Below, piece after piece: positions 28,001 to 38,073 of a stretch of 64,000 nt of DNA. The notes under the pieces are model-generated. The model had not been told where the DNA came from and did no database searches. It was given only the letters and a program-made list of their open reading frames with translations. The stretch spans positions 46,698 to 110,697 of the forward strand of contig JAIPGO010000002.1 in assembly GCA_021736135.1 (NCBI GenBank), written 5' to 3'. Origin of the DNA: Candidatus Cloacimonadota bacterium. Its GTDB lineage: Bacteria; Cloacimonadota; Cloacimonadia; Cloacimonadales; TCS61. Every line of letters begins with the position of its first letter. Within the stretch, counting starts at the first letter, position 1. A program made the position numbers and the translations under genes.

Positions 28001-29429
28001 GTAAACCGGCAATATTAAGCAGTCCATTACCGTAATACGGATCAAAGCCATTCGCACCCAGATCGACAGCACTTTGTGCCAGTCGGGACCGTATAGTGGC
28101 ATAATCTAGATCCGGTTCGTGGGATAACAGAAGTGCAACGGCTCCGCTCACATAAGGAGCGCTCATAGAGGTGCCGCTCATCTGTTCATAGAAGGGTTCC
28201 TCAATATCGAAACAGCTCATTACATTTACACCCGGCGCCATCAGATCAAGCTGGGCACCGTAACTGGATTGCCAGAACCGCTCCCGCTGTCCATCTACTG
28301 ATCCCACGGAAATTGTATGCGCCAGATGGGCAGGATACATCAATCCCTCAGAAGCTGTGTTCCCTGCCGAAACAACCACGATGCAGCCCCGCTGAAAGGC
28401 ATATTCACAGGCATCCGCAATGATGGGTGAATACACATAGTCTCCCCAGGAAAGATTGATCACGTCTGCTCCCATATCCGCAGCGTAGATGATTCCGGCT
28501 GAGGCATCATCATCCTGCAGCACGCCGGATAGTCCGTCTGCTGTTTTGAATCCCGCTCTTATGGAAAGAATGTTCACTTTCCAGCAGATACCGGAAACGC
28601 CAATGCCGTTATCAGTTGTGGCGCCGATTATTCCTGCCACGTGAGTACCATGGTTATATTCATCTTCGGGATAATTATCCTGCAGCAGATAATCACCGGA
28701 CGCGATATTAGCCAGCTCTGCCGCATCAGTAAAATCCCAGCCCATGATATCGTCACAGTAACCGTTTCCATCATCATCTATCCCGTTCATCAAGATTGAA
28801 GATTCCGCTACTAGATCAGCATGGGTGAGCTCTCCATCATTATCAAAATCATAGTTGTTTTCACTAAAGTATGCCATAAGTTCCGGATTACTGATTCTGT
28901 TATCGGTATTTTCATCAATTTCTGCAAAATATGCGGCAGGAATCTCTCCACTGTTGATAAACAGGTTATTCTGCAGGTCAGGATGGTCAAAATGTGTTCC
29001 GGAATCAACAACGCCTACGATGATATTGCGGGATCCGGTGGTAATATTCCAGGCAGCCGGAGCAGATACAATATCCATGCACTGTTCGTAAAGATAAGGG
29101 TCATCCGGCAGCAGCAGAAATTCATTCAAGTAATTAGGCTGCATATATTCCACGCCTTCCGGATGCAGGCTCTCGATTTCTTCCCAGTCAATATCTTCAT
29201 TAAAAGTGATCACGAAAAACCGGCTGCTCGCCTGTTCTCCCAGAGTTCTGATCTGCTGGCAGCCTCTGGATGTTAAATAGCTGTCCAAAGCTGCCAGACC
29301 CAGTCCTTCCCGCGTTAAAGACCTTTCTTCTGTGGTTTTAACGATCAGTTCCCGCGGCACAATACTTTGCGAAAACAGTATGCCCAGCGTTAGACTCAAA
29401 ATTACGAACAGCAAGGTTTTTCGGGTCAT
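25077..29429 (-). CDS. S8 (subtilisin-like) secreted serine peptidase with FG-GAP-like repeats and C-terminal sorting domain
   Basis: Catalytic motifs VGVVDSGTHFDHPDL, NHGTHVAGIIGA, GTSMSAPYVSGAVALL; C-terminal VTYPNPFYTG...SSGLYFYILQIG. Confidence 0.95.
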   Translation of the reverse strand: MTRKTLLFVILSLTLGILFSQSIVPRELIVKTTEERSLTREGLGLAALDSYLTSRGCQQIRTLGEQASSRFFVITFNEDIDWEEIESLHPEGVEYMQPNYLNEFLLLPDDPYLYEQCMDIVSAPAAWNITTGSRNIIVGVVDSGTHFDHPDLQNNLFINSGEIPAAYFAEIDENTDNRISNPELMAYFSENNYDFDNDGELTHADLVAESSILMNGIDDDGNGYCDDIMGWDFTDAAELANIASGDYLLQDNYPEDEYNHGTHVAGIIGATTDNGIGVSGICWKVNILSIRAGFKTADGLSGVLQDDDASAGIIYAADMGADVINLSWGDYVYSPIIADACEYAFQRGCIVVVSAGNTASEGLMYPAHLAHTISVGSVDGQRERFWQSSYGAQLDLMAPGVNVMSCFDIEEPFYEQMSGTSMSAPYVSGAVALLLSHEPDLDYATIRSRLAQSAVDLGANGFDPYYGNGLLNIAGLLQTDNVPFIEVIYPSDNLGVSSSFAIMGTATAPDFSKYCVMFSNTLQPETTDWRSVENPHSMSANWYLEPVLNGELAWFDIPADDGDFLVKVELVTRTNEHYTYPFTIFIDQSPPALMEDQTAIQYRYEDENLVNYLKLAFDEAVDVEAVLSCVSGDEIQLYSSTRDTLHYLRLPLLIEPGLYSAAITARNVCGLAATFNTEQDLPVKRNCLDYSSWIKQTAGEALVCLDRAFALDDDERNNDLIGMHLADDMTRTISVWEGNGSNLNHRYVLDGFAANFWPHIIGNISGSSFEIVGVEANTSTVYNVEGSYAEKAWFLNNSYGGSFIDYNNDGIDDLGLIQNVTIGSITYRVLSLHKKFGNNWQTQYIIYNNTETYSKNEFLNQVNCADYDTDGKQDILTSDSDGDIIIYEYNNELSTFIQSWTLRLPIQNADYMASGNFTGSETPEFCIGAWNYDEKSAEKTFSWFVFIGSDGTDNGYVVLDTLIFDEYRENIGISSCDLDGDNYEEIILAVDPYIYIVDYIDTDGDLIADAFRPVWRGDSDQHYPKTISAIPAEAGNPGQIIANCLQNEQRQAFCYYPAEVSTGPEPVSGFQASVTGTNGVSLSWLANDSAQSYRIFRKQLEEDDALEVFIAEITELTYIDPEPGQNIIWAYRLRSYNGEYTPSESLPTFWKSVITSNPPQLAEEIMMISPWNLQIVFDQTLANNAVNSGHYNINNGQGRPVSVNMIRQKRGVLLTYHQEISEASDYEIQISGLAAESGIAFPEGNYSFIWQADTFPPQITGSEVISNNRVRIDFSEPVRTDIAENMENYVLELPKVDLDNYLTAVEADGQEVYLTFAHDLCSGNQAYYLRVEKITDLTGNRINNLGNKTYFTLTNSSLENMVTYPNPFYTGKYEEFRFASLPLGQKGEVWIYELTGEQVYHSSISPRSMLENYYAWDGCNNHGKQVSSGLYFYILQIGVELQRGKIAVIN

Positions 29430-29433
29430 TTTC

Positions 29434-30327
29434 TTAGAATTTCAGGTTTATGCCCAGATAGTGCACGTCATCCAGGTCTTCATTAATGGGATTATAAGCG
29501 TAATTAAACTCAAAGCGTTTCATCCTTATTCCAAATCCGCAACTGAAGCTTTCCAGTGCGTAGTTGAATTTATAACCTGCCCTTAAAAGGATTTGCTCCA
29601 TAAACAGGGCTTCTGCCCCGATGGCTGCTTTCAATTTGTCATTATCAATATCCTTTATCAGCCGGCTTTCGGCTGTTATCCTGCTGCCATTTAATTCCAG
29701 ATCCTTACTCAAACCCAGTTCTGCCGTAAAAGGCAGATCAATCTCTTCATTATCCATTTTTGAAGTACTGCCAAAATTCTTCAGCGCTGCCAGTAATTTC
29801 AGATCCTGAATGGGCGTAAGATATATATAGCCCAGATCAGCCGATATACCCGTGGCTGATGAGTCATCAATCTTCTCATATAAGCCGCGCAGATTTACTC
29901 CCAGAAAATGACTGCTGAGGAGCCTGTAACCGAAATTGAATATGATATTCATATCCATCGGGTGATATTCCCCAATCTCAATACCCTGTTCATTGCGGTT
30001 TTCTATTGTGCCGTAATCAAGATAGCGGATGGCAAATCCAAAGCTCTTCCTGCCATTACTGTTACGGTAACCGATATTACTCATGCTCGTGTCAAAAAGC
30101 CACATATTCTGGCTGAAGGAAACAGCCTTAACTCTTGTCAGTAAACCTGCTGCTGCATTATCCAGGTAATTGAAACCGGATTCGGAATTTACCGCACCAC
30201 TGCCTGCCTGGCCTGCTGTTGCCGGATCTGATAATATCCGCAGCATCTGGAATCCTCGACTGCCATCAACTTCTGCCCAGACGCTTATTCCCAGCGCCAG
30301 TATTATGATCACTAATATCTTTTTCAT
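29434..30327 (-). CDS. PorV/PorQ family outer-membrane protein
   Basis: Signal peptide then GFQMLRILSDPATAGQAGSGAVNSESGFNYLDNAAAG; beta-barrel pattern; FGFAIRYLDYG. Confidence 0.85.
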   Translation of the reverse strand: MKKILVIIILALGISVWAEVDGSRGFQMLRILSDPATAGQAGSGAVNSESGFNYLDNAAAGLLTRVKAVSFSQNMWLFDTSMSNIGYRNSNGRKSFGFAIRYLDYGTIENRNEQGIEIGEYHPMDMNIIFNFGYRLLSSHFLGVNLRGLYEKIDDSSATGISADLGYIYLTPIQDLKLLAALKNFGSTSKMDNEEIDLPFTAELGLSKDLELNGSRITAESRLIKDIDNDKLKAAIGAEALFMEQILLRAGYKFNYALESFSCGFGIRMKRFEFNYAYNPINEDLDDVHYLGINLKF

Positions 30328-30338
30328 ATATCCTCCGA

Positions 30339-33300
30339 TTATTTCTCTATGCCAAATTTTAATAACTTCTGTGCTCCAGCGGTTTCCAGCTTCGCAAAAT
30401 ATACGCCGCTGGCCAGCTTTTCAGCATCCACCAGATAACTTTCCGCATTGTAGGATGATAACATCATCTCTTCTGATAATATCCGGTTGCCGGCGATATC
30501 ATATATCTTTATTTTTACTGTCCCCGGAATGGAAAGCATTATCCGTATTGCCACTTTTCCTGTTTGCATTGTCCCATTGCAGATAGCAGTGTTGAATATG
30601 GTACTGTAAGGGTTGGGGTAAACATAAGTCTCATCATCTACGAAAATATTAACTGTTTCATACTGATTACTGCCGGCTTCATAAAAAGTGCACCCCGTTC
30701 TTTGCAGGTTGGCATATTCTACAGCCAGTTCCTGTTCGGGTAAGATTCTACCTGCATCGCGATAAATCCGTCCATTATCTGAGGGAAACAGCAGCATCCC
30801 ATCCCTAAAAAGCGGGTAATTACGGCTGCGCGAACCATAGGCAACCGGATAATACCGCTTCATCTCAAAGTCATTATTGGCCACGTTTTCCCAGATGCAA
30901 AGCCGGTTCTGGCTCATCATGCTCACCACTTCTAGCCCGTTTTCAGTATTAATTGCCACGGCTCCTGCCATTATACCTGCCGAATCTGGTGAAGTTAATT
31001 CCCGTGCCGGTCTGCTTAATTCTCCCTCTTCATTCATAGCAAGGAAACTGTTTTCTCCACCCAGCAATAACTCCGGTTTACCGTCCCCGTTTATATCTGC
31101 CAGAGAAGGATAGGAATTTACCACAAATGGAGTTGCTATTTCCCGGCTGGTTTGGATCATACCTCTATCCACACAATTGTCATAAGTTAAAATTACTATC
31201 AAACTATCGGCAGTTGTCATTAAGATATTGTTGCAATTATTGCCTGATATTCCATATTGAAATACCTGAGTAGGTTCAAATACCGCTTCTGTTTCGTAGC
31301 TGTAATTATAGTAGTTGCCGGTTTTGGCAATCAGGCCTATAAAGCTGTTTCCTTCATTTCCGGAAACCGGTATTAATACTTCTTCGCTATATATCATATT
31401 GGCTGTTATGCTATATTCCGGCAGGGATATTGTACTTAAAGTATTCAAGTCTGCATCTTTAACTATTAGCTGGCAGCCGTTTTCCGAAGTGCTGTTAAAG
31501 CCCATAACAATATAACCGTCATCATTTATCAATATAGGCGCTGCCCATTCCCAGCCGATAAAAAGTTCCGGTGTCTGATAGGCAAGTTCACCGTCTATGG
31601 CATATAACAAGGCCACATCATTTGTCTGGGCAGGTAGCAGTATTTTTTTATTCTGCGGTTCCCAGCTCCAGCACTGACTCAAGGTATCTGCCGAAAGAGC
31701 TGTTTCTGCAATTATCTCATTATTTTCCCATAATACAAGACTGCCGTCCGGCATCGGGTAAAAGAGCTTATCCTCTCCGTCCCCAAAATCAAGAAATGCT
31801 GCCGGCAATGTATTTATACCAATATATCCGCTATCCAGCGACCATTCATAATCCACAGAAAAACTCATCACGCTGTCTGCTGCACTGATGTCACGAATCT
31901 CCAGTTGAATACCGCCATAATAACTTTCCGCCGTAGGCGTCCATGGCAGTCCATTATGCTCCAGGTAACCAAAATAATCATTATTGCCAGCCCGATATGT
32001 ATCATCACGATTGCCGTAATATCCATAAGTATCCAGTCCCTGGCTGCCGTCTGCTTCTTCCAGATCGACTGCTTTATGCAACTCATCCCCGTTGGGAATG
32101 TTTATCTCTTCTTCAAGATTGAATTTCTCGCGCATTACCAGTTCGTCCACATGCCAGATGCAGATCCCGCTGCCATCCTGCGTTAGAGCATCACCTTCTC
32201 CGTAACCAGGCAGATAAAAATCCCATTCGCAGCCGGCATAAGTATTTTCCATAAAATTGAAATATGGCTGACCGGCATATGGATGTCCTTCAGGATAATA
32301 TTCCTGACCCGGCACGATCGCAAAACTGAAGGTCGCCAGAGTATCGCCATCGCCGTTCACAAAAGTGCTGTTATCAGGATTCTGCACCCGGTTTTCCAGT
32401 AAATAATATTCATCCTGGCTGATAAGTACTCTATAAATACTCGGTGTTTCGCCATCTGCCAGCAGCGAACCCAGTATCTCCAGATTTTCCGTATCTTCAT
32501 CGATCACTTCCAGGTTCTCTATTTCCCAGCCCATATATATCCGGCTCCAGGCACAAGGCAAAGGCGGCACGAATCCTGCCGCATTCCATAATCCCGTTCC
32601 CATCACACCATAATTGCCAATTCCGGCGGATTTGCCGTTGGATGACTGATTATCATAAAGAGTCGGCAGTCCCATCTGTCTGCCGAATTCGTGGCAGAGC
32701 ACGCCCAGTAATCCAAATATCGGATCTGCTGCCTGAATATCGGGCTGTCTTTCGGTTTCCGGTGCAATAATGAATTCCTTCAATATCTTTCCGTCATATT
32801 CCAGTCCCGGAAAATCGTCGTTTTCCGGATCAAGCCCTTCCTGCAGAGTACTGCGCGTTACAAAAGTAGTCCAGATATCAGCAACGTTCAGTCCCGTTAG
32901 ATCTGCTTCCTGTCCCGCTCCCGCATGAAATATCATATAGCTGTCATAAGCACTATAATCCACATCCGCATCTGCCATATCCAGAAGTTCCACTATCATC
33001 TCGCTTACCCGCTCAGTACTCAGGTCATCATCACCATAATAGCTCATCGGTTGGCTGAGTGTATATACTGCAGGCAAAAGTGTAAAATTATCGGTCGATA
33101 GATCGTAATGTCCATGCGATACATCACTCCAGTATGTGGAAAGATGAAACAATAACCGCTCAAAATAGGCCTCATCATGCGGTAGGGTGTCAGGATTGCC
33201 CGGAGGGTATTCCGCATCCAGGTCGAAACTTACATCACTGAACTGACAGCGTAAAACCAGTATACTGTCCGGTATGCCGCAGGTTCTGCTCAGGTTGCTG

Positions 33301-33431
33301 CTCCCGTATATCTCACTCACTCCTTTAAAAGAACCGTCTTCCTGCCAGAAACTCAAAGGATGCGGCGGTGCCGACCATAACAGCACCAGGCTCAATAGCA
33401 GCAGCGTTACAATCAATTCCTTTCTTTTCAT
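30339..33431 (-). CDS. M6 (immune inhibitor A-like) metallopeptidase family protein with C-terminal sorting domain; zinc motif degenerate
   Basis: GLLGVLCHEFGRQMGLPTLYD at the HExxH site; C-terminal YPNPYSTIFNTAI...SGVYFAKLETAGAQKLLKFGIEK. Confidence 0.88.
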   Translation of the reverse strand: MKRKELIVTLLLLSLVLLWSAPPHPLSFWQEDGSFKGVSEIYGSSNLSRTCGIPDSILVLRCQFSDVSFDLDAEYPPGNPDTLPHDEAYFERLLFHLSTYWSDVSHGHYDLSTDNFTLLPAVYTLSQPMSYYGDDDLSTERVSEMIVELLDMADADVDYSAYDSYMIFHAGAGQEADLTGLNVADIWTTFVTRSTLQEGLDPENDDFPGLEYDGKILKEFIIAPETERQPDIQAADPIFGLLGVLCHEFGRQMGLPTLYDNQSSNGKSAGIGNYGVMGTGLWNAAGFVPPLPCAWSRIYMGWEIENLEVIDEDTENLEILGSLLADGETPSIYRVLISQDEYYLLENRVQNPDNSTFVNGDGDTLATFSFAIVPGQEYYPEGHPYAGQPYFNFMENTYAGCEWDFYLPGYGEGDALTQDGSGICIWHVDELVMREKFNLEEEINIPNGDELHKAVDLEEADGSQGLDTYGYYGNRDDTYRAGNNDYFGYLEHNGLPWTPTAESYYGGIQLEIRDISAADSVMSFSVDYEWSLDSGYIGINTLPAAFLDFGDGEDKLFYPMPDGSLVLWENNEIIAETALSADTLSQCWSWEPQNKKILLPAQTNDVALLYAIDGELAYQTPELFIGWEWAAPILINDDGYIVMGFNSTSENGCQLIVKDADLNTLSTISLPEYSITANMIYSEEVLIPVSGNEGNSFIGLIAKTGNYYNYSYETEAVFEPTQVFQYGISGNNCNNILMTTADSLIVILTYDNCVDRGMIQTSREIATPFVVNSYPSLADINGDGKPELLLGGENSFLAMNEEGELSRPARELTSPDSAGIMAGAVAINTENGLEVVSMMSQNRLCIWENVANNDFEMKRYYPVAYGSRSRNYPLFRDGMLLFPSDNGRIYRDAGRILPEQELAVEYANLQRTGCTFYEAGSNQYETVNIFVDDETYVYPNPYSTIFNTAICNGTMQTGKVAIRIMLSIPGTVKIKIYDIAGNRILSEEMMLSSYNAESYLVDAEKLASGVYFAKLETAGAQKLLKFGIEK

Positions 33432-33598
33432 TTATACTCCCCTGTATTTTTCTTATTATTCCTTATTTTACACCAATAGACCATTTCTCTGTATTTCCTG
33501 TCACTGTCCACTGTTTTTGTCTTCCAGGTCAATATCCTGGTTCACATGAAAAGGAGGCAGCCGTCTGCCGGTTTGACGGTTGCCTCATGATCAGTTTT

Positions 33599-35389
33599 CT
33601 ATTTGAGAAGATTCATTCTTCCACAGACCATTTTGTCATCACTCTTTATCCGGACCATGTATATCCCGCTGCTCATATTCCTGCCCTGCTCATCTCTGCC
33701 GTTCCATCTCCATTCATGCCAGCCTTCCGGCTCATTCCCCCTTATCTCTCTGATGATCTTTTCCCCTTTAATATTATATATTGCTATTTCCGTTTTGCTG
33801 TTTTCCGGTAGATAATAACTTATCACCGTGCTCGGATTAAAGGGATTGGGATAATTTCTTACCTGCATTACGCCGGTAACGATGTCTTCATCTGCTGCAC
33901 TATTGTCACCTACTGGTATGTTCTCACTGAAATAAAAATCAGCTTTTCCATCGGTTCCCAATGACCAGCAGACTATTTGACCATCATCCCCTTCGACCAT
34001 ACTGGCGGGTAATTCCGCTAAATATTCTGCTCTGCCGCCACTCACTTCGGCATTACCGGAAAGAACGATCTCACCTGGTCGCCAGCGATTATATTCAAAA
34101 GTCACATCTTCAATTGTATGGCTGTATTCTATCCAGCTGCTAGCTTCCATTATCACAAAATGTGCTTCTTCATATTCAAATCCGCAATTCCAGCCGCACA
34201 GTGTCTCTGTTCCCGGAAGCAGATCAGTGATTTCAGGTTCCAGTTGCAAAGCAGCGGCATCTCCCGCCCGGATTTTGCCCAGAGGATCTCCGAAAAGATT
34301 GTATTTTTTCGAATTACTTATCGAGGCTCCACTCTCAGCTTTTGCCAGACGCAATCCTGTTCCCCAATCATCACCGTCATTATATAACCTCGATAGTAAA
34401 AGGCAGCCTAATTGAATATTTGATAGCGGCGAAGAATCATAACTGGCAAAAACGCCACTTACTATGCCTCCTTCCGTAAACATTAACCTTTCTGCCAGAC
34501 AGGCTTCCTCCCCTGAAAAGGCTCCTACATTGCAGCCGGCAACAAACATGAATGGCTCTTTGCCAGTATTGCTTAGTTCCGCTATATCTTCCACCTGGAA
34601 ATAATGCTCGTCTCCAAGAAGTGTTCCGGACGCATGCCCCACAAACGTCCAGAGATTTACACCTTCATTCAATGTTGCGATTATATCGTTTTTTGCCTGC
34701 GGTTTCTCGCCATTCTCATCCATTTCGTAATCAATCCCATAAACCTGTTTGATGATAAAGGGATTCTCTACCGCTGCCATTAATTCATCACTCTTTTGGG
34801 AATGATTCATAGGACTGCTGGACGATGTTCCTTCCAGCTCCCCGTTTTTCATTTCGTCATCTGCGCTAAATAAAAGCCTGCGCTGCCATAATCCCGCTTC
34901 TGCTTCCGTCATATAAGCATAATACTTTTCCAGATAACTTTCCAGATCCGCAGAGTTACTGGCGGGTATCCTTCCTATTGATACATCAGGTAAGGAATCT
35001 CCGTCAAAATCTACATACATTCCGTCACTGGCTATTTGATTTGTGATATATACCGGAATCCGGTTACGCTCACTGCCGCTGTTCCAGTTGGATGTCCCAC
35101 TCCCCAAAAGTAATACACTGCTCGTATCCCATTCGATCAAAGGATCAGAAAAATAATCCTCCAGAAATAAATACAGTGATTCTGCAGGATTCCATGACCC
35201 CGCTATGATATCTTCGATGAAATAAATTTCCCGCACCACTTCAAATTCTCCCAGAGAAAATGACGTCAGCTCTGTGGCTGCATTCTCAAATTCCTCGGGC
35301 GAGATGATCAGATGATGCGCTTCCTGCGAAAATAACCTGTTTCCAATTAAGACAACCAGGAGAAGGATTAAAAATTTCCACTTACTCAT
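33599..35389 (-). CDS. C25 (gingipain-like) cysteine peptidase with C-terminal sorting domain
   Basis: LWTFVGHASGTLLGDE and FMFVAGCNVGAFSGEEACLAERLM; C-terminal RNYPNPFNPSTVISYYL...SSGIYMVRIKSDDKMVCGRMNLLK. Confidence 0.9.
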   Translation of the reverse strand: MSKWKFLILLLVVLIGNRLFSQEAHHLIISPEEFENAATELTSFSLGEFEVVREIYFIEDIIAGSWNPAESLYLFLEDYFSDPLIEWDTSSVLLLGSGTSNWNSGSERNRIPVYITNQIASDGMYVDFDGDSLPDVSIGRIPASNSADLESYLEKYYAYMTEAEAGLWQRRLLFSADDEMKNGELEGTSSSSPMNHSQKSDELMAAVENPFIIKQVYGIDYEMDENGEKPQAKNDIIATLNEGVNLWTFVGHASGTLLGDEHYFQVEDIAELSNTGKEPFMFVAGCNVGAFSGEEACLAERLMFTEGGIVSGVFASYDSSPLSNIQLGCLLLSRLYNDGDDWGTGLRLAKAESGASISNSKKYNLFGDPLGKIRAGDAAALQLEPEITDLLPGTETLCGWNCGFEYEEAHFVIMEASSWIEYSHTIEDVTFEYNRWRPGEIVLSGNAEVSGGRAEYLAELPASMVEGDDGQIVCWSLGTDGKADFYFSENIPVGDNSAADEDIVTGVMQVRNYPNPFNPSTVISYYLPENSKTEIAIYNIKGEKIIREIRGNEPEGWHEWRWNGRDEQGRNMSSGIYMVRIKSDDKMVCGRMNLLK

Positions 35390-35770
35390 TAGTTCCTCCC
35401 AGGAAAATGTTCTGGTAAAGATAAAAAATCTCCATTATTAAAGTGGATTATACTCCTGACTGGTACATGTTACTTGTAATATTCCGCTCATTAAACCGGG
35501 CTTCCGCATAACGCCTCCTGGTAATTTTTTTCTGATTCTCAAGTAAATCTAATAAAATTACGCAATTAGAACGTTATTAACCCCCAGTTATTTATCAAAT
35601 CCAATTTCTCCATCGTAATTATTTTAGTCAATAGTTTTATTCGTTTCACGATTATACATCTTCGGATATTAAATCAATATATAATTGAGTTACTACAAAA
35701 ATTAATTGAACTAATATTGCTCTAGCTGATTACCGGCTCATCAAGAAAGATGTATGAACCGAATAACTAT

Positions 35771-35856
35771 TTATATCTTCGAGACCGCTACAGGGCAGAC
35801 ACCCATAACGACAGAATGTTATGCGTGTCCGCCGTGTAACAGTCTCGAAGATATAA
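35771..35856. repeat. Long imperfect inverted repeat (about 39-nt arms, 8-nt loop)
   Basis: Outer 15 bp perfect TTATATCTTCGAGAC / GTCTCGAAGATATAA; inner arms 19/24 matched. Confidence 0.92.
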
Positions 35857-36298
35857 TCGACTACAAATTAAGCTAAGGTATTAGGGTGCAAAGGTTTTGG
35901 TGAAACGTAACATCACTGGAGATAGATACGACTAATTCCATGTAATATATACTGATCGCTTTCCTTATCAGTCATTATCCTCGGATCTGTGTGAAAATAT
36001 TTTATTCATAAACAATGAAGCTAATACAATCTGAGTTATTAGTTTTGGACTGTGCTCAGGAACAAAGCCTGTTCCTATCTATGGGAGATTTTTGAATTAC
36101 TTAATCAATTTCTATGTTTTAATGCATTAATGAGAATAAATCACACTCCAATCATCAGTATCATTATACCGGATAATTGATTATAATAATTCTAGAGGAA
36201 AATCTCAGGTAGATCAGATTTTTTTAACTAAATATTTGACAAATTATTAAAACATAACAATAGATGTTTATACATTATATCAATGAAAATAGGGGGCA

Positions 36299-37636
36299 AT
36301 GATGAAAAAACAAATTATGTTTTTACTATTTACGTTTTTGGCAATAGGTGCATTGGCAACAACAATATACGTACCTGAGGATTACGCAACTATCCAAGAG
36401 GGAATTAATGCATCTGAAGATGGAGATGAGATTATTGTATCTCCGGGTACTTATGTGGAGAATATCAATTTTGCTGGCAAAGCCGTAATTCTGGGGTCGT
36501 TATTTTACACTACCCAGAATACAAGCTATATATCACAAACGATCATTGATGGCAATCAAGATGGCTCTGTGGTCACATTTGAAAACGAAGAAGATTCTAC
36601 TTCTGTATTAACCGGTTTTACGATTACTAATGGGCATATTAATTTTGGTGATATGGGTGGTGGGATTTACTGCATGTATTCCAGTCCAAATTTAGCGAAT
36701 TTGACGATTACGGGTAATTCGAGTGATTATGGTGGCGGTGGGATTTTCTGCGAGTCTTCCAGTCCGAGCTTAACGAATGTGACGATAACAGGTAATTTTT
36801 CAAATTTTGGTGGTGGGATTTTGTGCTCTGCTTCCAATCCGATTTTAGAGAAAGTGACGATTACGAATAATTCAGTTTGGGATTTTGGTGGTGGAATTTG
36901 CTGCGGGACTAATTCCAGTCCGAGTTTTGTGAATGTAACGATTACGGGTAATTCGGCTGTAGAAGATGGTGGTGGAATTTGGTGCGGGGATAATTCCAGT
37001 CCGAGTTTAGTGAACTGTATTTCCTGGAATAACTCACCCCAGGAAGTTGAATTTTATAATTATGAAACCCCAAATACAATAACTATTGCCTATTCTGATA
37101 TTGACGGAGGATTGGAGGGAATTGAAAGCAACAATAATGGTATAGTTAACTGGTTAGATGGAAATATTAATGCTGATCCATTATTCGTGGATGCTTTGGT
37201 GGGTGATTATCATCTAACGGAGGGTTCACCTTGTATTGATGCCGGTACTAATTATTTTGAGTATGAAGGTATAGTCCTGGTTGATCTAAGTGAAGACGAA
37301 TATTATGGAATTGCTCCAGATATGGGTGCTTATGAATATAGGAACGTCAATACTGAAGAATTGAAAATTGAAAATGTAAAATTGAAAATTAATACTTATC
37401 CCAATCCTTTCAATCCTGAGACTAATATAAGCTTTGAACTTTTTGAAGCTGGTAATGTCCTCCTGGAAATCTACAATATAAAGGGACAGAAAGTTACAAC
37501 TCTGGTCAATGAGCCTTATTTAGCTGGCAGTCATAAAGTTACCTGGAATGCTTTTGATCAAAGCAGCGGCATCTATCTGCTGAGATTTAATACTGCTGAT
37601 AAAAGTGAGATGAAGAAACTGATGCTGCTGAAATAG
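36299..37636 (+). CDS. Right-handed beta-helix (DUF1565-like) secreted protein with C-terminal sorting domain
   Basis: Signal peptide; repeated GGGIxCxxSSPSLxNVTITGNSS; C-terminal TYPNPFNPETNISFELFEAG...SSGIYLLRFNTADKSEMKKLMLLK. Confidence 0.92.
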   Translation: MMKKQIMFLLFTFLAIGALATTIYVPEDYATIQEGINASEDGDEIIVSPGTYVENINFAGKAVILGSLFYTTQNTSYISQTIIDGNQDGSVVTFENEEDSTSVLTGFTITNGHINFGDMGGGIYCMYSSPNLANLTITGNSSDYGGGGIFCESSSPSLTNVTITGNFSNFGGGILCSASNPILEKVTITNNSVWDFGGGICCGTNSSPSFVNVTITGNSAVEDGGGIWCGDNSSPSLVNCISWNNSPQEVEFYNYETPNTITIAYSDIDGGLEGIESNNNGIVNWLDGNINADPLFVDALVGDYHLTEGSPCIDAGTNYFEYEGIVLVDLSEDEYYGIAPDMGAYEYRNVNTEELKIENVKLKINTYPNPFNPETNISFELFEAGNVLLEIYNIKGQKVTTLVNEPYLAGSHKVTWNAFDQSSGIYLLRFNTADKSEMKKLMLLK

Positions 37637-38073
37637 GGAATCGTGAGTCGTGAGTCGTGAATCGCATAATCTGCAAATTTCTTATCAACCACATCTTTCG
37701 CATAAAGCTACGGCACGGCAGGCTGAAGGCACTGAAACTCACAGAAAAAAGAAAAACAATACTGAATAAGTTTTCTTTTCTTCCTTCTGTGTGTTTCTGT
37801 CCCTTCTGTGGTTGAAAAAAATATTGTGTTGTGAGACAGTCCCCTAAAGAGAATATTCAAAATGATTTAAACTCGACTGCGTCTCGTTGCATTAATATGC
37901 CTAATGCACTCCAAAAAGTCTAAAGTCCAGGCTCAAGTGGATTTTCACCAATATAAAAAGATCGATTTATGGAGGAATATAATACTCTTCTGTTCTTATT
38001 GTTTGTTGCTAAATGAAATCTTAACTGCAATTTTGCTCGCAACTTGTTCCTGGCTGTGAAATCATTATCACTT

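Noticed and set aside
35390-36298. Degraded gene in the ~900-bp gap before the beta-helix gene
   Set aside because: AT-rich with no coherent reading frame; only the long palindrome is supportable.
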